Source of the DNA: Draconibacterium sediminis
GTDB taxonomy: Bacteria > Bacteroidota > Bacteroidia > Bacteroidales > Prolixibacteraceae
Direction: 5' to 3'
Length of the DNA stretch: 64,000 bases
Assembly: GCF_000949475.1 (NCBI RefSeq)
Contig: NZ_JRHC01000003.1
Location: forward strand, 372,001 to 436,000
Positions 8,578 to 16,316 of this stretch are shown here, one piece after another. The number at the start of each line of letters is the position of its first letter. Positions within the stretch are counted from its first letter, which is position 1. The position numbers and the translations under genes are program-made. Under the pieces are notes generated by a model. The model was not told the origin of the DNA. It made no database searches and saw nothing but the letters and a program-made list of their open reading frames with translations.

Positions 8578-9474
8578 TTATATCCATGCTAATGCAGGTT
8601 CTTCAATTGACAAATCATTAAAGTCTGGTTTATACCAGTCTACATTTGATTTCCCAATTAATTCATCTCTATCTTTGTTGATTTCAATGAAATATAAATT
8701 TTCGCTGGTTTGAGATTTTCCATATGAAAACCAATTCCAAATTATTTTGTCAGCTGATTTTATTGTCAATATCTTCTCCGATTCAGATATTTCCTTTGGA
8801 TTAACAATTATCAACGTTTCTTTTTCGTCGAAAGTCAAAGACAATTTATTTGTAGAACTGTCAAAGGATAAAGACTCGATTTGGTGGAAATTATCATAAG
8901 GTCTGCCAAACCAATGTCCATAAAAACATAATGAACCGCCTTTTTTTAGTCCATCTTTCTTATTGTAGTTACTAACAAACTCATTTATTGTCAAATTTTT
9001 CATCGCTACATTAAGATTTTCTTCATTTTCAAAATATGGGTCAACATAGTCATCTTCGATAATTTCAAATTTATCAATAACATCTTTATTAATTAGTTTA
9101 TTAAAGAGTTTTGCTTTTTCGTGTTTATCTTTTTCATCAATACAGTCAATACCTAGAACTTTGTTTTTTGTAGAAAAAAGACCTTTGTGATTTTCGTCAA
9201 TTTTTAGCCCCCAATCGTTTTCAAAATATTTTTCTATTCTACTTTTTATTGTTTCATATTTTTTAGAGTCAATGAGTAGGTCATACCTTTTAAAGATTAG
9301 TGTTCCTAAGAATGGATTTTTAATTATTCCTTTCAGAAATTTTCTGTCGGAAGCATCAATTTTACCATAAATAGATATCTCAAATTCGCCATGTCTTGTC
9401 AACAGAAATTCAATTAATTCATTAGCGAATTTGACAGGAGCAATTATTTGATTTATAAATATAGAGTAATTCAT
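8578..9474 (-). CDS. Hypothetical cassette-borne protein
   Basis: I do not recognise this protein. It is 298 residues from the Met at 9474, my preferred start. A further in-frame ATG at 9513 would add 13 residues, but those are encoded across the cassette boundary GTTAGCACC. The sequence is rich in Lys, Glu, Asp and Ile, with no signal peptide or membrane segment, so it is probably cytoplasmic. The C-terminal third has a conserved-looking motif series: GHWFGRPYDNFH, a beta-rich stretch, then IWNWFSYG. The family is not known to me by name. It is the only gene of the cassette and lies between a recombinase and a defence operon, so an accessory or defence role is possible but unproven. Confidence 0.75.
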   Translation of the reverse strand: MNYSIFINQIIAPVKFANELIEFLLTRHGEFEISIYGKIDASDRKFLKGIIKNPFLGTLIFKRYDLLIDSKKYETIKSRIEKYFENDWGLKIDENHKGLFSTKNKVLGIDCIDEKDKHEKAKLFNKLINKDVIDKFEIIEDDYVDPYFENEENLNVAMKNLTINEFVSNYNKKDGLKKGGSLCFYGHWFGRPYDNFHQIESLSFDSSTNKLSLTFDEKETLIIVNPKEISESEKILTIKSADKIIWNWFSYGKSQTSENLYFIEINKDRDELIGKSNVDWYKPDFNDLSIEEPALAWI

Positions 9475-9486
9475 TCTTTTAAAATT

Positions 9487-9588
9487 GGTGCTAACGTATC
9501 TATAACAAATCATTTATGCACATTATATTTTTCATATCTGTAACAAAATGTGTCATTTCTAATAATATACGCTTGTAAATGGTATTTT
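9487..9588 (-). other. attI-like region between recombinase and cassette
   Basis: These 102 bp follow the recombinase stop codon and end at GATACGTTAGCACC on the minus strand. No palindrome like the one at 8372-8559 is seen on the recombinase side, as expected for a primary attachment site rather than another attC. The DNA is AT-rich and could also hold a promoter for the cassette, but I find no convincing -7/-33 pair. Assignment is by position only. Confidence 0.4.
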
Positions 9589-10719
9589 TCATGTGTTGTC
9601 TATTATCTCATCAATCGGATTTACAACCTTCGTTAACTCTAAATTCGATACATGGGTGTAAATCTCGGTGGTTTGAATGCTCTCATGCCCCAGCAAGTTT
9701 TGAATAACCCTCAGGTTAGTCCCCTGTTCCAGTAAGTGGGTGGCAAACGAGTGGCGAAGCATATGTAAATGAACCCTTTTTTTAATTCCTGCTTTCATTG
9801 CCGATCTTTTTAAAACCCGTGTAATACTTGAACTTGAGTACTGGCTTCCGTTCAGGCCTTCAAACAACCAGTATTTTGGTTTATACGCTATAAAATACTG
9901 CTTCAAATGGGTTAATACACTTTTAGATAAAAGCGAATATCTGTCCTTACGACCTTTACCTCCGCATATTTTAACCAACATCCTTTCCGAATCAATGTCC
10001 TTTAACTTCATTTGCAAAACCTCGTTCCTGCGTAATCCTGCCGAGTATATCAATTCAAGCATACATTTGTGTTTAATATTTGCGGTATTATCCAAAATAA
10101 GCCGAATTTCGTTTTTACTCAACGTGTCGGGTAAAGCTTTTTCTTTGCGTGGTCGTTCAATATTTATCAATTGTTTCTCTCTTCCCAGAACCTTTTCATA
10201 GTAAAATTTAATCGAATTGATACGCTGATTTTGTTCACTCCCTGAAATATTAGCCGACTGGATTAAAGCCAGGATATAATCATTTATTTCCTGCAATTTA
10301 ATCTGCGATAGATCCCTGCCTTCAAAATAGTGCATGAAGTCCTTGAAATAGCCCGAGTAAGTCTTTATCGTATTTTCGCTGTAACGTTTTTGTTGAAGTA
10401 ATTCTATGTACCCATTCGGAAGCTTTATGTTATTACGGTAGCGGTAATTTCGTTTCAGAGGAGCCGTATAAACAGCCTGGGTATTCAATTTTAATGATGA
10501 ATCGTCGATATCTGCAAAAACCTTAATTTCCTGAATAAACCGATTGTAGTCTAAATCCTGTTTCAAAACATACCAGCTTCGTAATTGCGTGCTCCACAGT
10601 ACCGGAAATGTTTGCTTTAATTTTTCCTTTAAAGAAAAGTTATAGGGAAACCGGATCAGGAGAACTTCTTGCTGGGCGTGTTTCGCATATTCAAGCTTTA
10701 TTTGTGGGCGCGTATTCAA
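9589..10719 (-). CDS. Tyrosine recombinase, XerD-like catalytic domain, next to cassette
   Basis: A 376-residue site-specific recombinase. Residues 1-95 form an N-terminal extension containing SWYVLKQD, about 98-185 the SAM-like core-binding domain (YSENTIKTYSGYFKDFMHYF), and the rest the catalytic domain. All active-site residues are visible: R230 (SAGLRRNE), K255 (GGKGRKDR), H319 and R322 (HMLRHSFATHLL), H345 (LLGHE) and the nucleophile Y354 (IYTHVS). The distance K255 to H319 is 64 residues, close to XerD (about 72) and far from IntI1 (about 106), so the insertion specific to integron integrases is absent. It reads towards the cassette on the same strand, the opposite of classical integrons but like the reversed arrangement reported in Treponema. 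Its role as the cassette integrase is inferred from location. Confidence 0.92.
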   Translation of the reverse strand: MNTRPQIKLEYAKHAQQEVLLIRFPYNFSLKEKLKQTFPVLWSTQLRSWYVLKQDLDYNRFIQEIKVFADIDDSSLKLNTQAVYTAPLKRNYRYRNNIKLPNGYIELLQQKRYSENTIKTYSGYFKDFMHYFEGRDLSQIKLQEINDYILALIQSANISGSEQNQRINSIKFYYEKVLGREKQLINIERPRKEKALPDTLSKNEIRLILDNTANIKHKCMLELIYSAGLRRNEVLQMKLKDIDSERMLVKICGGKGRKDRYSLLSKSVLTHLKQYFIAYKPKYWLFEGLNGSQYSSSSITRVLKRSAMKAGIKKRVHLHMLRHSFATHLLEQGTNLRVIQNLLGHESIQTTEIYTHVSNLELTKVVNPIDEIIDNT

Positions 10720-11127
10720 CGGTTTAAGTTTTTAGTGCTTTAAATATAAACATAATTCTGAAAAATTAGCTCCATTCAATGCTAAATGTCAGTTTTAGCG
10801 TATCATTTGCTTTTTTATCTGAAAACTTCGTAATAAGCTGACCGGGTGTTCTTTGCATTCGTCCCCATCTTAAATGTTTTCATTACCGGGTTTAATGTTT
10901 AAGTGCCGATAGCTATGTTTTTAAAGCGGAGTAAAATGGTTAGGAAATTATGGCTTTTGTCCCGGAAATATTTAAAAATAGATATTTCAGTTTTAAATTT
11001 AGCTATTATTTTGATAGTTAGTGTTTTATTGCAGACAAAGCACCTGGTTTTATCGGTTTCTTTTTAAATTTGGTAAAATCAATTTCGAAATAACTAAAAC
11101 CAAACTTTTAAAAATCTTAGAATTATT
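10720..11127. other. Intergenic region between divergent recombinase and esterase genes
   Basis: About 400 bp without a credible ORF. It contains the putative esterase promoter box at 11065-11072 (described separately). Nothing resembling the palindrome at 8372-8559 is seen here, so the right edge of the cassette island probably lies at or just upstream of the recombinase gene. Confidence 0.5.
11065..11072 (+). promoter_or_regulatory. Putative -7 box (TAAATTTG) of the esterase gene
   Basis: An exact match to the Bacteroidota -7 consensus TAnnTTTG, 55 bp before the start codon at 11128. No clear TTTG -33 box is seen at 17-23 bp upstream, so the call is tentative. Confidence 0.35.
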
Positions 11128-12555
11128 ATGAAAAGTCAAACTCTATTAGCTGTGATTTTCATTGCCTTTGCTCTTGTATCCTGCACTGAAAATGATCCCA
11201 ATCCTGTACTAACAATTGAAGGTGGACAGATACAGGGTGTTGAAACCGAAGTAGAAGGAATTGTTGCCTACAAAGGTGTTCCTTTTGCAGCTCCACCGGT
11301 TGGTGAACTACGTTGGCGAGAACCACAACCGGTTGTTCCGTGGGAAGGAGTGAAAATTGCGGATACATACGGCGACGCTGCATCACAAACCACTTGGGAT
11401 CCGGAAAGTTTTTACGGACGTGAATGGCAAGCCAGTGGCACAGCTCCGTTTACCGAAGATTGTCTTTACCTGAATATCTGGACTCCCGCAGCAGGACAGG
11501 TGGATAAAAAATTACCGGTTGCCATGTGGATACATGGTGGTGGTTATCGCGAAGGTTTTGCTTATGAGCCGGAAATGGATGGTGGCGTTGACTATGCTTC
11601 TCGGGGTGTTATTCTGGTTCAGGTAACTTATCGTCTCGGAGTACTTGGGTTCTTATCTCACCCGCGGTTATCCGAAGAAAGTGCAAACGGTGTTTCAGGA
11701 AATTACGGTGTAATGGACCAGGCTGCAGCATTAAAATGGATTCATGATAATATTGAACAGTTTGGTGGCGATCCCAATAACATTATGATTTTTGGTCAGA
11801 GTGCCGGAGGTGGTAGTGTTCAAACCTTATTGGCATCACCAAAGTCAAAAAATTATGTTGCAAAGGCAATTAGTATGAGTGCCGGTGGATTAGGTGCAGG
11901 GAGAAGGCCTGCCTTGCCTTTTGATACCGTTCAGAATAACAACAAAAAAATGTTGGATTATTTTGATATCACAACGCTTGAAGAAATGCGTTTTCTTTCG
12001 TTTGACTCGTTAACTGCACTGGTTAACAAATACGGTGCAGAAACTGGTAAACGTACATTTTTTAGTCCTGTAGTAGATAACTATTTCTTAAATGGCTCGT
12101 TTTCAGAAATGGCTCAGGCCAATAAAATTCCTGATATTCCGTATATGTTTGGTTTTACAGCAAACGATATGAACGACATGACCAAAGCAGTAGCCGATTT
12201 CTGTTTATTGCGCGAAGAGCAAAGTGATAAGCCAGCTTATGCATATCTTTTCTCACGTCAGCTTCCCGGCGATGAAAGTGGTGCTTTCCACTCATCTGAT
12301 TTGTGGTATGTGTTCCATTCGTTTGAACACAGCTGGCGACCATTTACAACCGGCGATGAAGCATTAGGTTTGCACATGGTGGATTGCTGGACAAACTTTG
12401 CCAAATACGGCGACCCGAATGGTAAAGATGGCGGCGAGTGGACTCCATATACAAAAGAAACACCCGAATTTATGGTGTTTGATGCTAACGAAACTGATGA
12501 TATCAGTGCAATGACTGATAGCCCGGAATTTTTAGGTGGTGGTTTCCCCAGATAG
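11128..12555 (+). CDS. Carboxylesterase type B family lipoprotein
   Basis: A 475-residue alpha/beta-hydrolase of the carboxylesterase/para-nitrobenzyl esterase family. The lipobox FALVSC places the lipidated Cys at residue 19, so it is exported and membrane anchored. Family marks: GVPFAAPPVGELRW, EDCLYLNIWTP, the oxyanion-hole motif HGGGY, and the nucleophile elbow GQSAGGGS with Ser225. The catalytic His is probably in GAFHSSDLWYVF. The family hydrolyses carboxylic esters; in carbohydrate-degrading Bacteroidota such enzymes may remove acyl groups from glycans, but the substrate is not shown here. Monocistronic, with a terminator after it. The length is slightly short for the family (about 500-550). 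Confidence 0.9.
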   Translation: MKSQTLLAVIFIAFALVSCTENDPNPVLTIEGGQIQGVETEVEGIVAYKGVPFAAPPVGELRWREPQPVVPWEGVKIADTYGDAASQTTWDPESFYGREWQASGTAPFTEDCLYLNIWTPAAGQVDKKLPVAMWIHGGGYREGFAYEPEMDGGVDYASRGVILVQVTYRLGVLGFLSHPRLSEESANGVSGNYGVMDQAAALKWIHDNIEQFGGDPNNIMIFGQSAGGGSVQTLLASPKSKNYVAKAISMSAGGLGAGRRPALPFDTVQNNNKKMLDYFDITTLEEMRFLSFDSLTALVNKYGAETGKRTFFSPVVDNYFLNGSFSEMAQANKIPDIPYMFGFTANDMNDMTKAVADFCLLREEQSDKPAYAYLFSRQLPGDESGAFHSSDLWYVFHSFEHSWRPFTTGDEALGLHMVDCWTNFAKYGDPNGKDGGEWTPYTKETPEFMVFDANETDDISAMTDSPEFLGGGFPR

Positions 12556-12580
12556 TTTGAAGTTCAATTCTAAATATATG

Positions 12581-12613
12581 AAAGGCCCGGAATTAAATTT
12601 TCGGGCTTTTTTT
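12581..12613 (+). terminator. Intrinsic terminator after the esterase gene
   Basis: Hairpin with arms gcccg/cgggc extended by A-T pairs and followed by a run of T residues, 26 bp after the stop codon. Confidence 0.75.
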
Positions 12614-12637
12614 CTGAAATAAAGTTCATGCTGAGAT

Positions 12638-12716
12638 CACAAAGTTTTCGCAAAGCACGCAAAACAGATTCTATACTTTTGCGAACTTTGCGCTTCTTCT
12701 TTTCTTTGCGTGAAAC
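12638..12716. repeat. GCAAAG-rich inverted repeat patch
   Basis: Short GCAAAG/CTTTGCG units occur several times in opposite orientation (cacaaag, gcaaagcac, ctttgcgctt, ctttgcgtg). Similar patches are common between Bacteroidota genes; I assign no function. The rest of 12614-12770 holds no gene. Confidence 0.45.
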
Positions 12717-12770
12717 AATCTTGATATCCTTTCATTTCGTAAAAAATAAGGATAAAATACGGTTTTAGTT

Positions 12771-13391
12771 TTAGCCATTTGGGTTGGTTATAGGATTAAT
12801 TCTAATCCTTTCAACCGGCAACACCGGCATATCGTCCATATCCTGCAGGGCGTTTATCAAACCCATTTTTTGGTAGTTGTTTAGGTCGTTAACGGTAATG
12901 CGGCAAACTGAAATTTTGTTTTCGGCCAGCAGTCGTGCACGTTGCGTTCCGGGAAGCAGGGGTGTGTCGGGTGTCCACCATTTCTGGCCATCGAAAAAAA
13001 TGGGATTGGCCGTAAAGCTGTCGGTAATACAATTGTTTTGTACGATCAGGATATCGTCGTAATTGCCGCGCTGCTCGTACAAATCTTGCAGTTGCTGGCG
13101 GTCGGTGTATTTACATCTGTATTCAATGCTGTTATCTTCAATCAGACGGATGCTGTTAAAGGAACGATATTGATGAGGCAGGAATTCGATCTTTTCCACC
13201 TGTTCGGCATAAACCACCCGGCAGCGGAATAGTCCTACTGTACAGGATTCCGGTATTTCAATCAGCTCTTCCAACTTCAGCTTTGGCGCATCAGGAAAAA
13301 ATTTCATTCGCGCCACATCAAACCGTGCCTGGTGATATTCCAGGTTATAGAGTTTCCCGTCTTTACATTTTATGGTTTCAAGTAGTTGCAT
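12771..13391 (-). CDS. pabC: Aminotransferase class IV, probable 4-amino-4-deoxychorismate lyase
   Basis: A 206-residue fold-type IV PLP enzyme. Visible features: N-terminal LLETIKCKDG and a YHQAR motif, a probable PLP lysine in CKYTDR (residue about 94), ITDSFTANPIF matching the family ITE/D-x-x-x-x-N pattern, and TPLLPGTQRARLL. It would release pyruvate from aminodeoxychorismate to give 4-aminobenzoate for folate. The gene lies 74 bp after the pabB-like gene on the same strand, and this pairing is the main reason for choosing PabC over a branched-chain or D-amino-acid aminotransferase. It is short for the family (about 270 in E. coli), but compact versions are usual in Bacteroidota. Confidence 0.82.
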   Translation of the reverse strand: MQLLETIKCKDGKLYNLEYHQARFDVARMKFFPDAPKLKLEELIEIPESCTVGLFRCRVVYAEQVEKIEFLPHQYRSFNSIRLIEDNSIEYRCKYTDRQQLQDLYEQRGNYDDILIVQNNCITDSFTANPIFFDGQKWWTPDTPLLPGTQRARLLAENKISVCRITVNDLNNYQKMGLINALQDMDDMPVLPVERIRINPITNPNG

Positions 13392-13404
13392 AGTTTAAAA
13401 AGCT

Positions 13405-13430
13405 TCGAGCCGCTAGCCACGAGCCACGAG
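13405..13430. repeat. Small ACGAGCC-type repeat between pabB and pabC
   Basis: A stretch with overlapping direct units (gccacgag twice, gagccgctagcc) in the pabB-pabC gap, of the kind scattered in Bacteroidota intergenic DNA. It may form a weak hairpin. No function is assigned. Confidence 0.35.
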
Positions 13431-13465
13431 TTTCTCAATCTGTATCAATCTCTTTTCAATCTCCC

Positions 13466-14443
13466 TCAATCCTTCCTAAAAACCGGAATATAAACCTTCT
13501 TCACCAGCTCTTCATATTCGCTTTCGGCATTGCTTAAAAAAGTTATTCCGCCGCCGCTTTTGTATATCAGCTCGTCACCCTGTATTTCTATGTAGCGAAT
13601 CAGCACACAGCTGTCGAGATTATGCCCATCGAAATAACCAAAAATACCGGTGTAAAAACCACGATCGTAGTTTTCGGCAGCTTTAATAATCTCTACGGTT
13701 TTCTTTTTTGGCGCACCACAAATCGATCCGGCCGGCAACATTTTAAATAGAATATCGCCAATCTGTTCCGTATAGTTTTCGGGCAGATGGCCACTTATTT
13801 TCGAGCTTACCTGCCATAAATCGCGCTGGTTGGTTTTTAGCCGTTCGAGGTAACGGAATTTTTCAACGGTTACATTTTCCGCCACCAAACTCAGGTCGTT
13901 TCGTATCAAATCTACAATGGTATTGTGCTCGGCCAGCTCTTTCGAGTCGTTCAAAATTCGTTCTTTGGCATTCGGCAACGAGGCGTCCATTGTCCCTTTC
14001 ATCGGGTACGACGAGATTTTCCCGGCATCGATCTGTACAAATCTTTCGGGCGAAAAACACACAAACTCGTCTTTAAGCAGCACCTTATAACGTGCTTCGC
14101 TGTGGTGAAAGATTTCCTCCGGCGAGAGGTTGGTTTTTACCCTAGTTGACTGCGTATAGTTCAGCAAATACGTATCGCCGTTGTGAATGTGCTGCTGAAC
14201 AAGATCAAATCCCTTTTTATAATGGCTGAATGAAACCGGCTCAGTTTCCCATTGTATTTCTTTTTTTTCGGTTGCCGGCCGGGCAAAATTCGATTGCTCA
14301 TTGGCCTGCCACCATATTTTATCCGTTTCTTCGGGCCTGAAGAGCTTTGCTGTTGTGGTGTTAAAATCGATCACAAAAACAAAAGGCTCGTTTCTTCGGC
14401 CCCGTTTATTCATTTCCGCTATAATCTTTCCGTTCTCTTTCAT
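13466..14443 (-). CDS. pabB: Aminodeoxychorismate synthase component I
   Basis: A chorismate-binding enzyme of 325 residues from the chosen start. The C-terminal signature is clear: PAGSICGAPKKKTVEII, RGFYTGIFGYFDG, and GGITFLSNAESEYEE. GTMDAS and LIRNDLSLVAENV are also typical of the PabB/TrpE fold. It aminates chorismate using ammonia from a PabA glutaminase, which is not in this window. The ORF extends to 14488, but I prefer the Met at 14443 because homologues of this compact type begin with a similar MKENGKI stretch just before the MNKRGR helix. It precedes pabC in the same direction and diverges from yggS. Confidence 0.87.
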   Translation of the reverse strand: MKENGKIIAEMNKRGRRNEPFVFVIDFNTTTAKLFRPEETDKIWWQANEQSNFARPATEKKEIQWETEPVSFSHYKKGFDLVQQHIHNGDTYLLNYTQSTRVKTNLSPEEIFHHSEARYKVLLKDEFVCFSPERFVQIDAGKISSYPMKGTMDASLPNAKERILNDSKELAEHNTIVDLIRNDLSLVAENVTVEKFRYLERLKTNQRDLWQVSSKISGHLPENYTEQIGDILFKMLPAGSICGAPKKKTVEIIKAAENYDRGFYTGIFGYFDGHNLDSCVLIRYIEIQGDELIYKSGGGITFLSNAESEYEELVKKVYIPVFRKD

Positions 14444-14555
14444 CCTGCGCTGCAAAAATATTAAAAAGCACGATACTTTCTGTTCCAACTTTGAACCCCG
14501 ATCATTGAAGGGTTTCCAACTTTATTTCTATTTTTACGTCAAATTCAAGCGAGGG

Positions 14556-15224
14556 ATGGATATTGGGAAAAATTTAAAAGAAATTACAGAAAGTTTGCCT
14601 GAAAATGTACGTTTGGTAGCGGTTTCAAAAACAAAGCCCAACGTCGATATTTTGGAAGCCTACAACGCCGGACATCGGATTTTTGGCGAAAACAAAGTAC
14701 AGGATTTAACCAAAAAACACGAAGAATTGCCCAAAGATATCGAATGGCATTTTATCGGGCATCCGCAAACAAATAAGGTAAAATATATTGCTCCGTTTAT
14801 TTCGCTTATTCACGGTGTCGATTCCATTAAACTCTTAAGAATCATCAATAAAGAGGCCATTAAAAACAATCGGACAATCGATGTGTTGCTTCAGTTTCAT
14901 ATTGCCAAAGAGCTTACCAAGTTTGGTCTGTCGCCTGATGAGGCCGATGTTTTACTGTCGTCCGAGGCATTTAAACAGTTAACGAACGTGAGGATTGTTG
15001 GCGTGATGGGAATGGCTACTTACACCGATGATAATAATCAGATACGAAATGAATTTCGCGTGTTAAAAAGTATTTTTAATTCGCTGAAAAATAAATACTT
15101 TTCCGATTCCAAATTTTTTACCGAAATTTCAATGGGTATGTCAGGCGATTATCCCGTTGCCGTTGAGGAAGGAAGCACGATGATACGTGTGGGAAGTAAA
15201 ATTTTTGGAGAACGAAACTATTGA
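14556..15224 (+). CDS. yggS: YggS/PROSC-family PLP homeostasis protein
   Basis: A 222-residue PLP-binding protein of the alanine-racemase N-terminal TIM-barrel family. The PLP lysine is in LVAVSKTKP, followed by IFGENKVQ, WHFIGHPQTNK, a GLSP turn and the C-terminal MGMSGDYPVAVEEGSTMIRVGSKIFG. The family buffers free pyridoxal phosphate and has no known catalytic turnover. The open frame extends upstream to 14301, but that part overlaps pabB on the other strand and does not match the family; ATG at 14556 after the purine-rich gaggg gives the correct N-terminus. The gene diverges from pabB. Confidence 0.92.
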   Translation: MDIGKNLKEITESLPENVRLVAVSKTKPNVDILEAYNAGHRIFGENKVQDLTKKHEELPKDIEWHFIGHPQTNKVKYIAPFISLIHGVDSIKLLRIINKEAIKNNRTIDVLLQFHIAKELTKFGLSPDEADVLLSSEAFKQLTNVRIVGVMGMATYTDDNNQIRNEFRVLKSIFNSLKNKYFSDSKFFTEISMGMSGDYPVAVEEGSTMIRVGSKIFGERNY

Positions 15225-15315
15225 AACAGACAGATTTATTGAAATAAAGCAGCGGGTAAAGGCACAAAATTAGTTGCAACCTTAAGCGCTGTACTGCAAA
15301 CTATAAACTTTTATT

Positions 15316-16305
15316 ATGGCAAATTTAGAGACTACATACCTCGGACTAAAGCTGAAAAATCCTTTGGTTGCCGCCAGTTCGGGACTAACCAGTTCGGTTG
15401 AAAAAATTAAAGAACTTGCCGATGCCGGTATTGGCGCTATTGTGCTGAAATCGATTTTCGAGGAGCAGATAAACAACGAGGTGACCAATATGCTGACTAA
15501 AGACCAGCAGAATGTTGGATACCCCGAGGCCGAAGATTACATAAAAAATTACATGCGCGACAATACGGTAACCAAACATCTGGAGCTGGTAAAAAAAGCA
15601 AAGGAAGCCGTTGATGTACCGATTATTGCAAGTATAAATTGTGTGTCGTCGAAAGAGTGGACCACTTTTGCCAAAGATTTTGAAGAAGCCGGTGCCGATG
15701 CCATCGAACTGAATATTTTCTATTTGCCGACTGATCGTCATGAAAAACCCGGAATGATAGAACAGCTTTACCTTGATGTTTTGGAGAAGGTAAAAAGCGA
15801 AGTGACTATTCCGGTGTCGGTGAAGTTTGGTTTAAATCACAGCAATATTATTGGTATGGCTGACAAGCTAAAAGCCAATGGTGCCGCCGGAGTGGTAATG
15901 TTTAACCGTTTTTACGAGCCAGATATCAACCTGGATAAACTGGAGTTGGTAGCCTCAGAAGTGTTTAGTTCTCCTTCCGATTTGCGTCGTTCGTTACGCT
16001 GGGTAGGTATTGTTTCATCGTCGGTCAGGCATTTGGATATTGCCGCATCAACCGGAATTCACGATGGCGATGCAGTAATTAAACAATTACTGGCCGGAGC
16101 GCAGGTGGCACAACTTTGTTCAACATTGTATGTAAACGGCGCAAGTGTAGTTAGTGGAATGCTCGATGATTTAACTGCATTTATGAAGAAGTGGAACTTT
16201 AAAAAGATCGAAGATTTCAGAGGGCGTCTTTCGTATAAAAACATCCCCGATCCGATGGTTTACGAGCGTTCACAATTCATGAAATATTTCTCGAACAGAA
16301 AATAA
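15316..16305 (+). CDS. Dihydroorotate dehydrogenase-like protein
   Basis: A 329-residue FMN-binding TIM-barrel protein. The N-terminus LGLKLKNPLVAASSGLT, SVKFGLNHSNI, VVMFNRFYEPDI and the C-terminal STGIHDGDAVIKQLLAGAQVAQL are typical of the dihydroorotate-dehydrogenase-like branch found widely in Bacteroidota. These are distinct from PyrD in length and in the absence of the PyrD active-site loop in its usual form, so a role in pyrimidine synthesis should not be assumed. It is followed after 11 bp by a surface-protein gene, probably by chance of spacing rather than function. Confidence 0.85.
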   Translation: MANLETTYLGLKLKNPLVAASSGLTSSVEKIKELADAGIGAIVLKSIFEEQINNEVTNMLTKDQQNVGYPEAEDYIKNYMRDNTVTKHLELVKKAKEAVDVPIIASINCVSSKEWTTFAKDFEEAGADAIELNIFYLPTDRHEKPGMIEQLYLDVLEKVKSEVTIPVSVKFGLNHSNIIGMADKLKANGAAGVVMFNRFYEPDINLDKLELVASEVFSSPSDLRRSLRWVGIVSSSVRHLDIAASTGIHDGDAVIKQLLAGAQVAQLCSTLYVNGASVVSGMLDDLTAFMKKWNFKKIEDFRGRLSYKNIPDPMVYERSQFMKYFSNRK

Positions 16306-16316
16306 TCTTTTGTAAG

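Larger units (their letters stand above)
8372..9494 (-). mobile_element. Integron-like gene cassette (one ORF plus attC-like site)
   Basis: A 1,123-bp unit read on the minus strand. It starts at the T of G|TTAGCACC (9494), holds a single ORF, and ends at the G of CG|TTACC (8372). Its first bases TTAGCACC are exactly complementary to GGTGCTAA at the beginning of its own palindrome. That is expected if the unit once existed as a circle whose recombination site was closed by its own first bases, the hallmark of integron cassettes. The base pair preceding the cut is CG at both ends. The unit lies directly downstream of a tyrosine recombinase gene. Confidence 0.66.

Noticed and set aside
9589..10719. 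Calling the recombinase an integron integrase (IntI)
   Set aside because: The catalytic spacing leaves no room for the IntI-specific insertion; XerD-like is the better description.
14301..14555. Long N-terminal extension of YggS
   Set aside because: It overlaps pabB on the other strand and does not match the family; the start at 14556 does.
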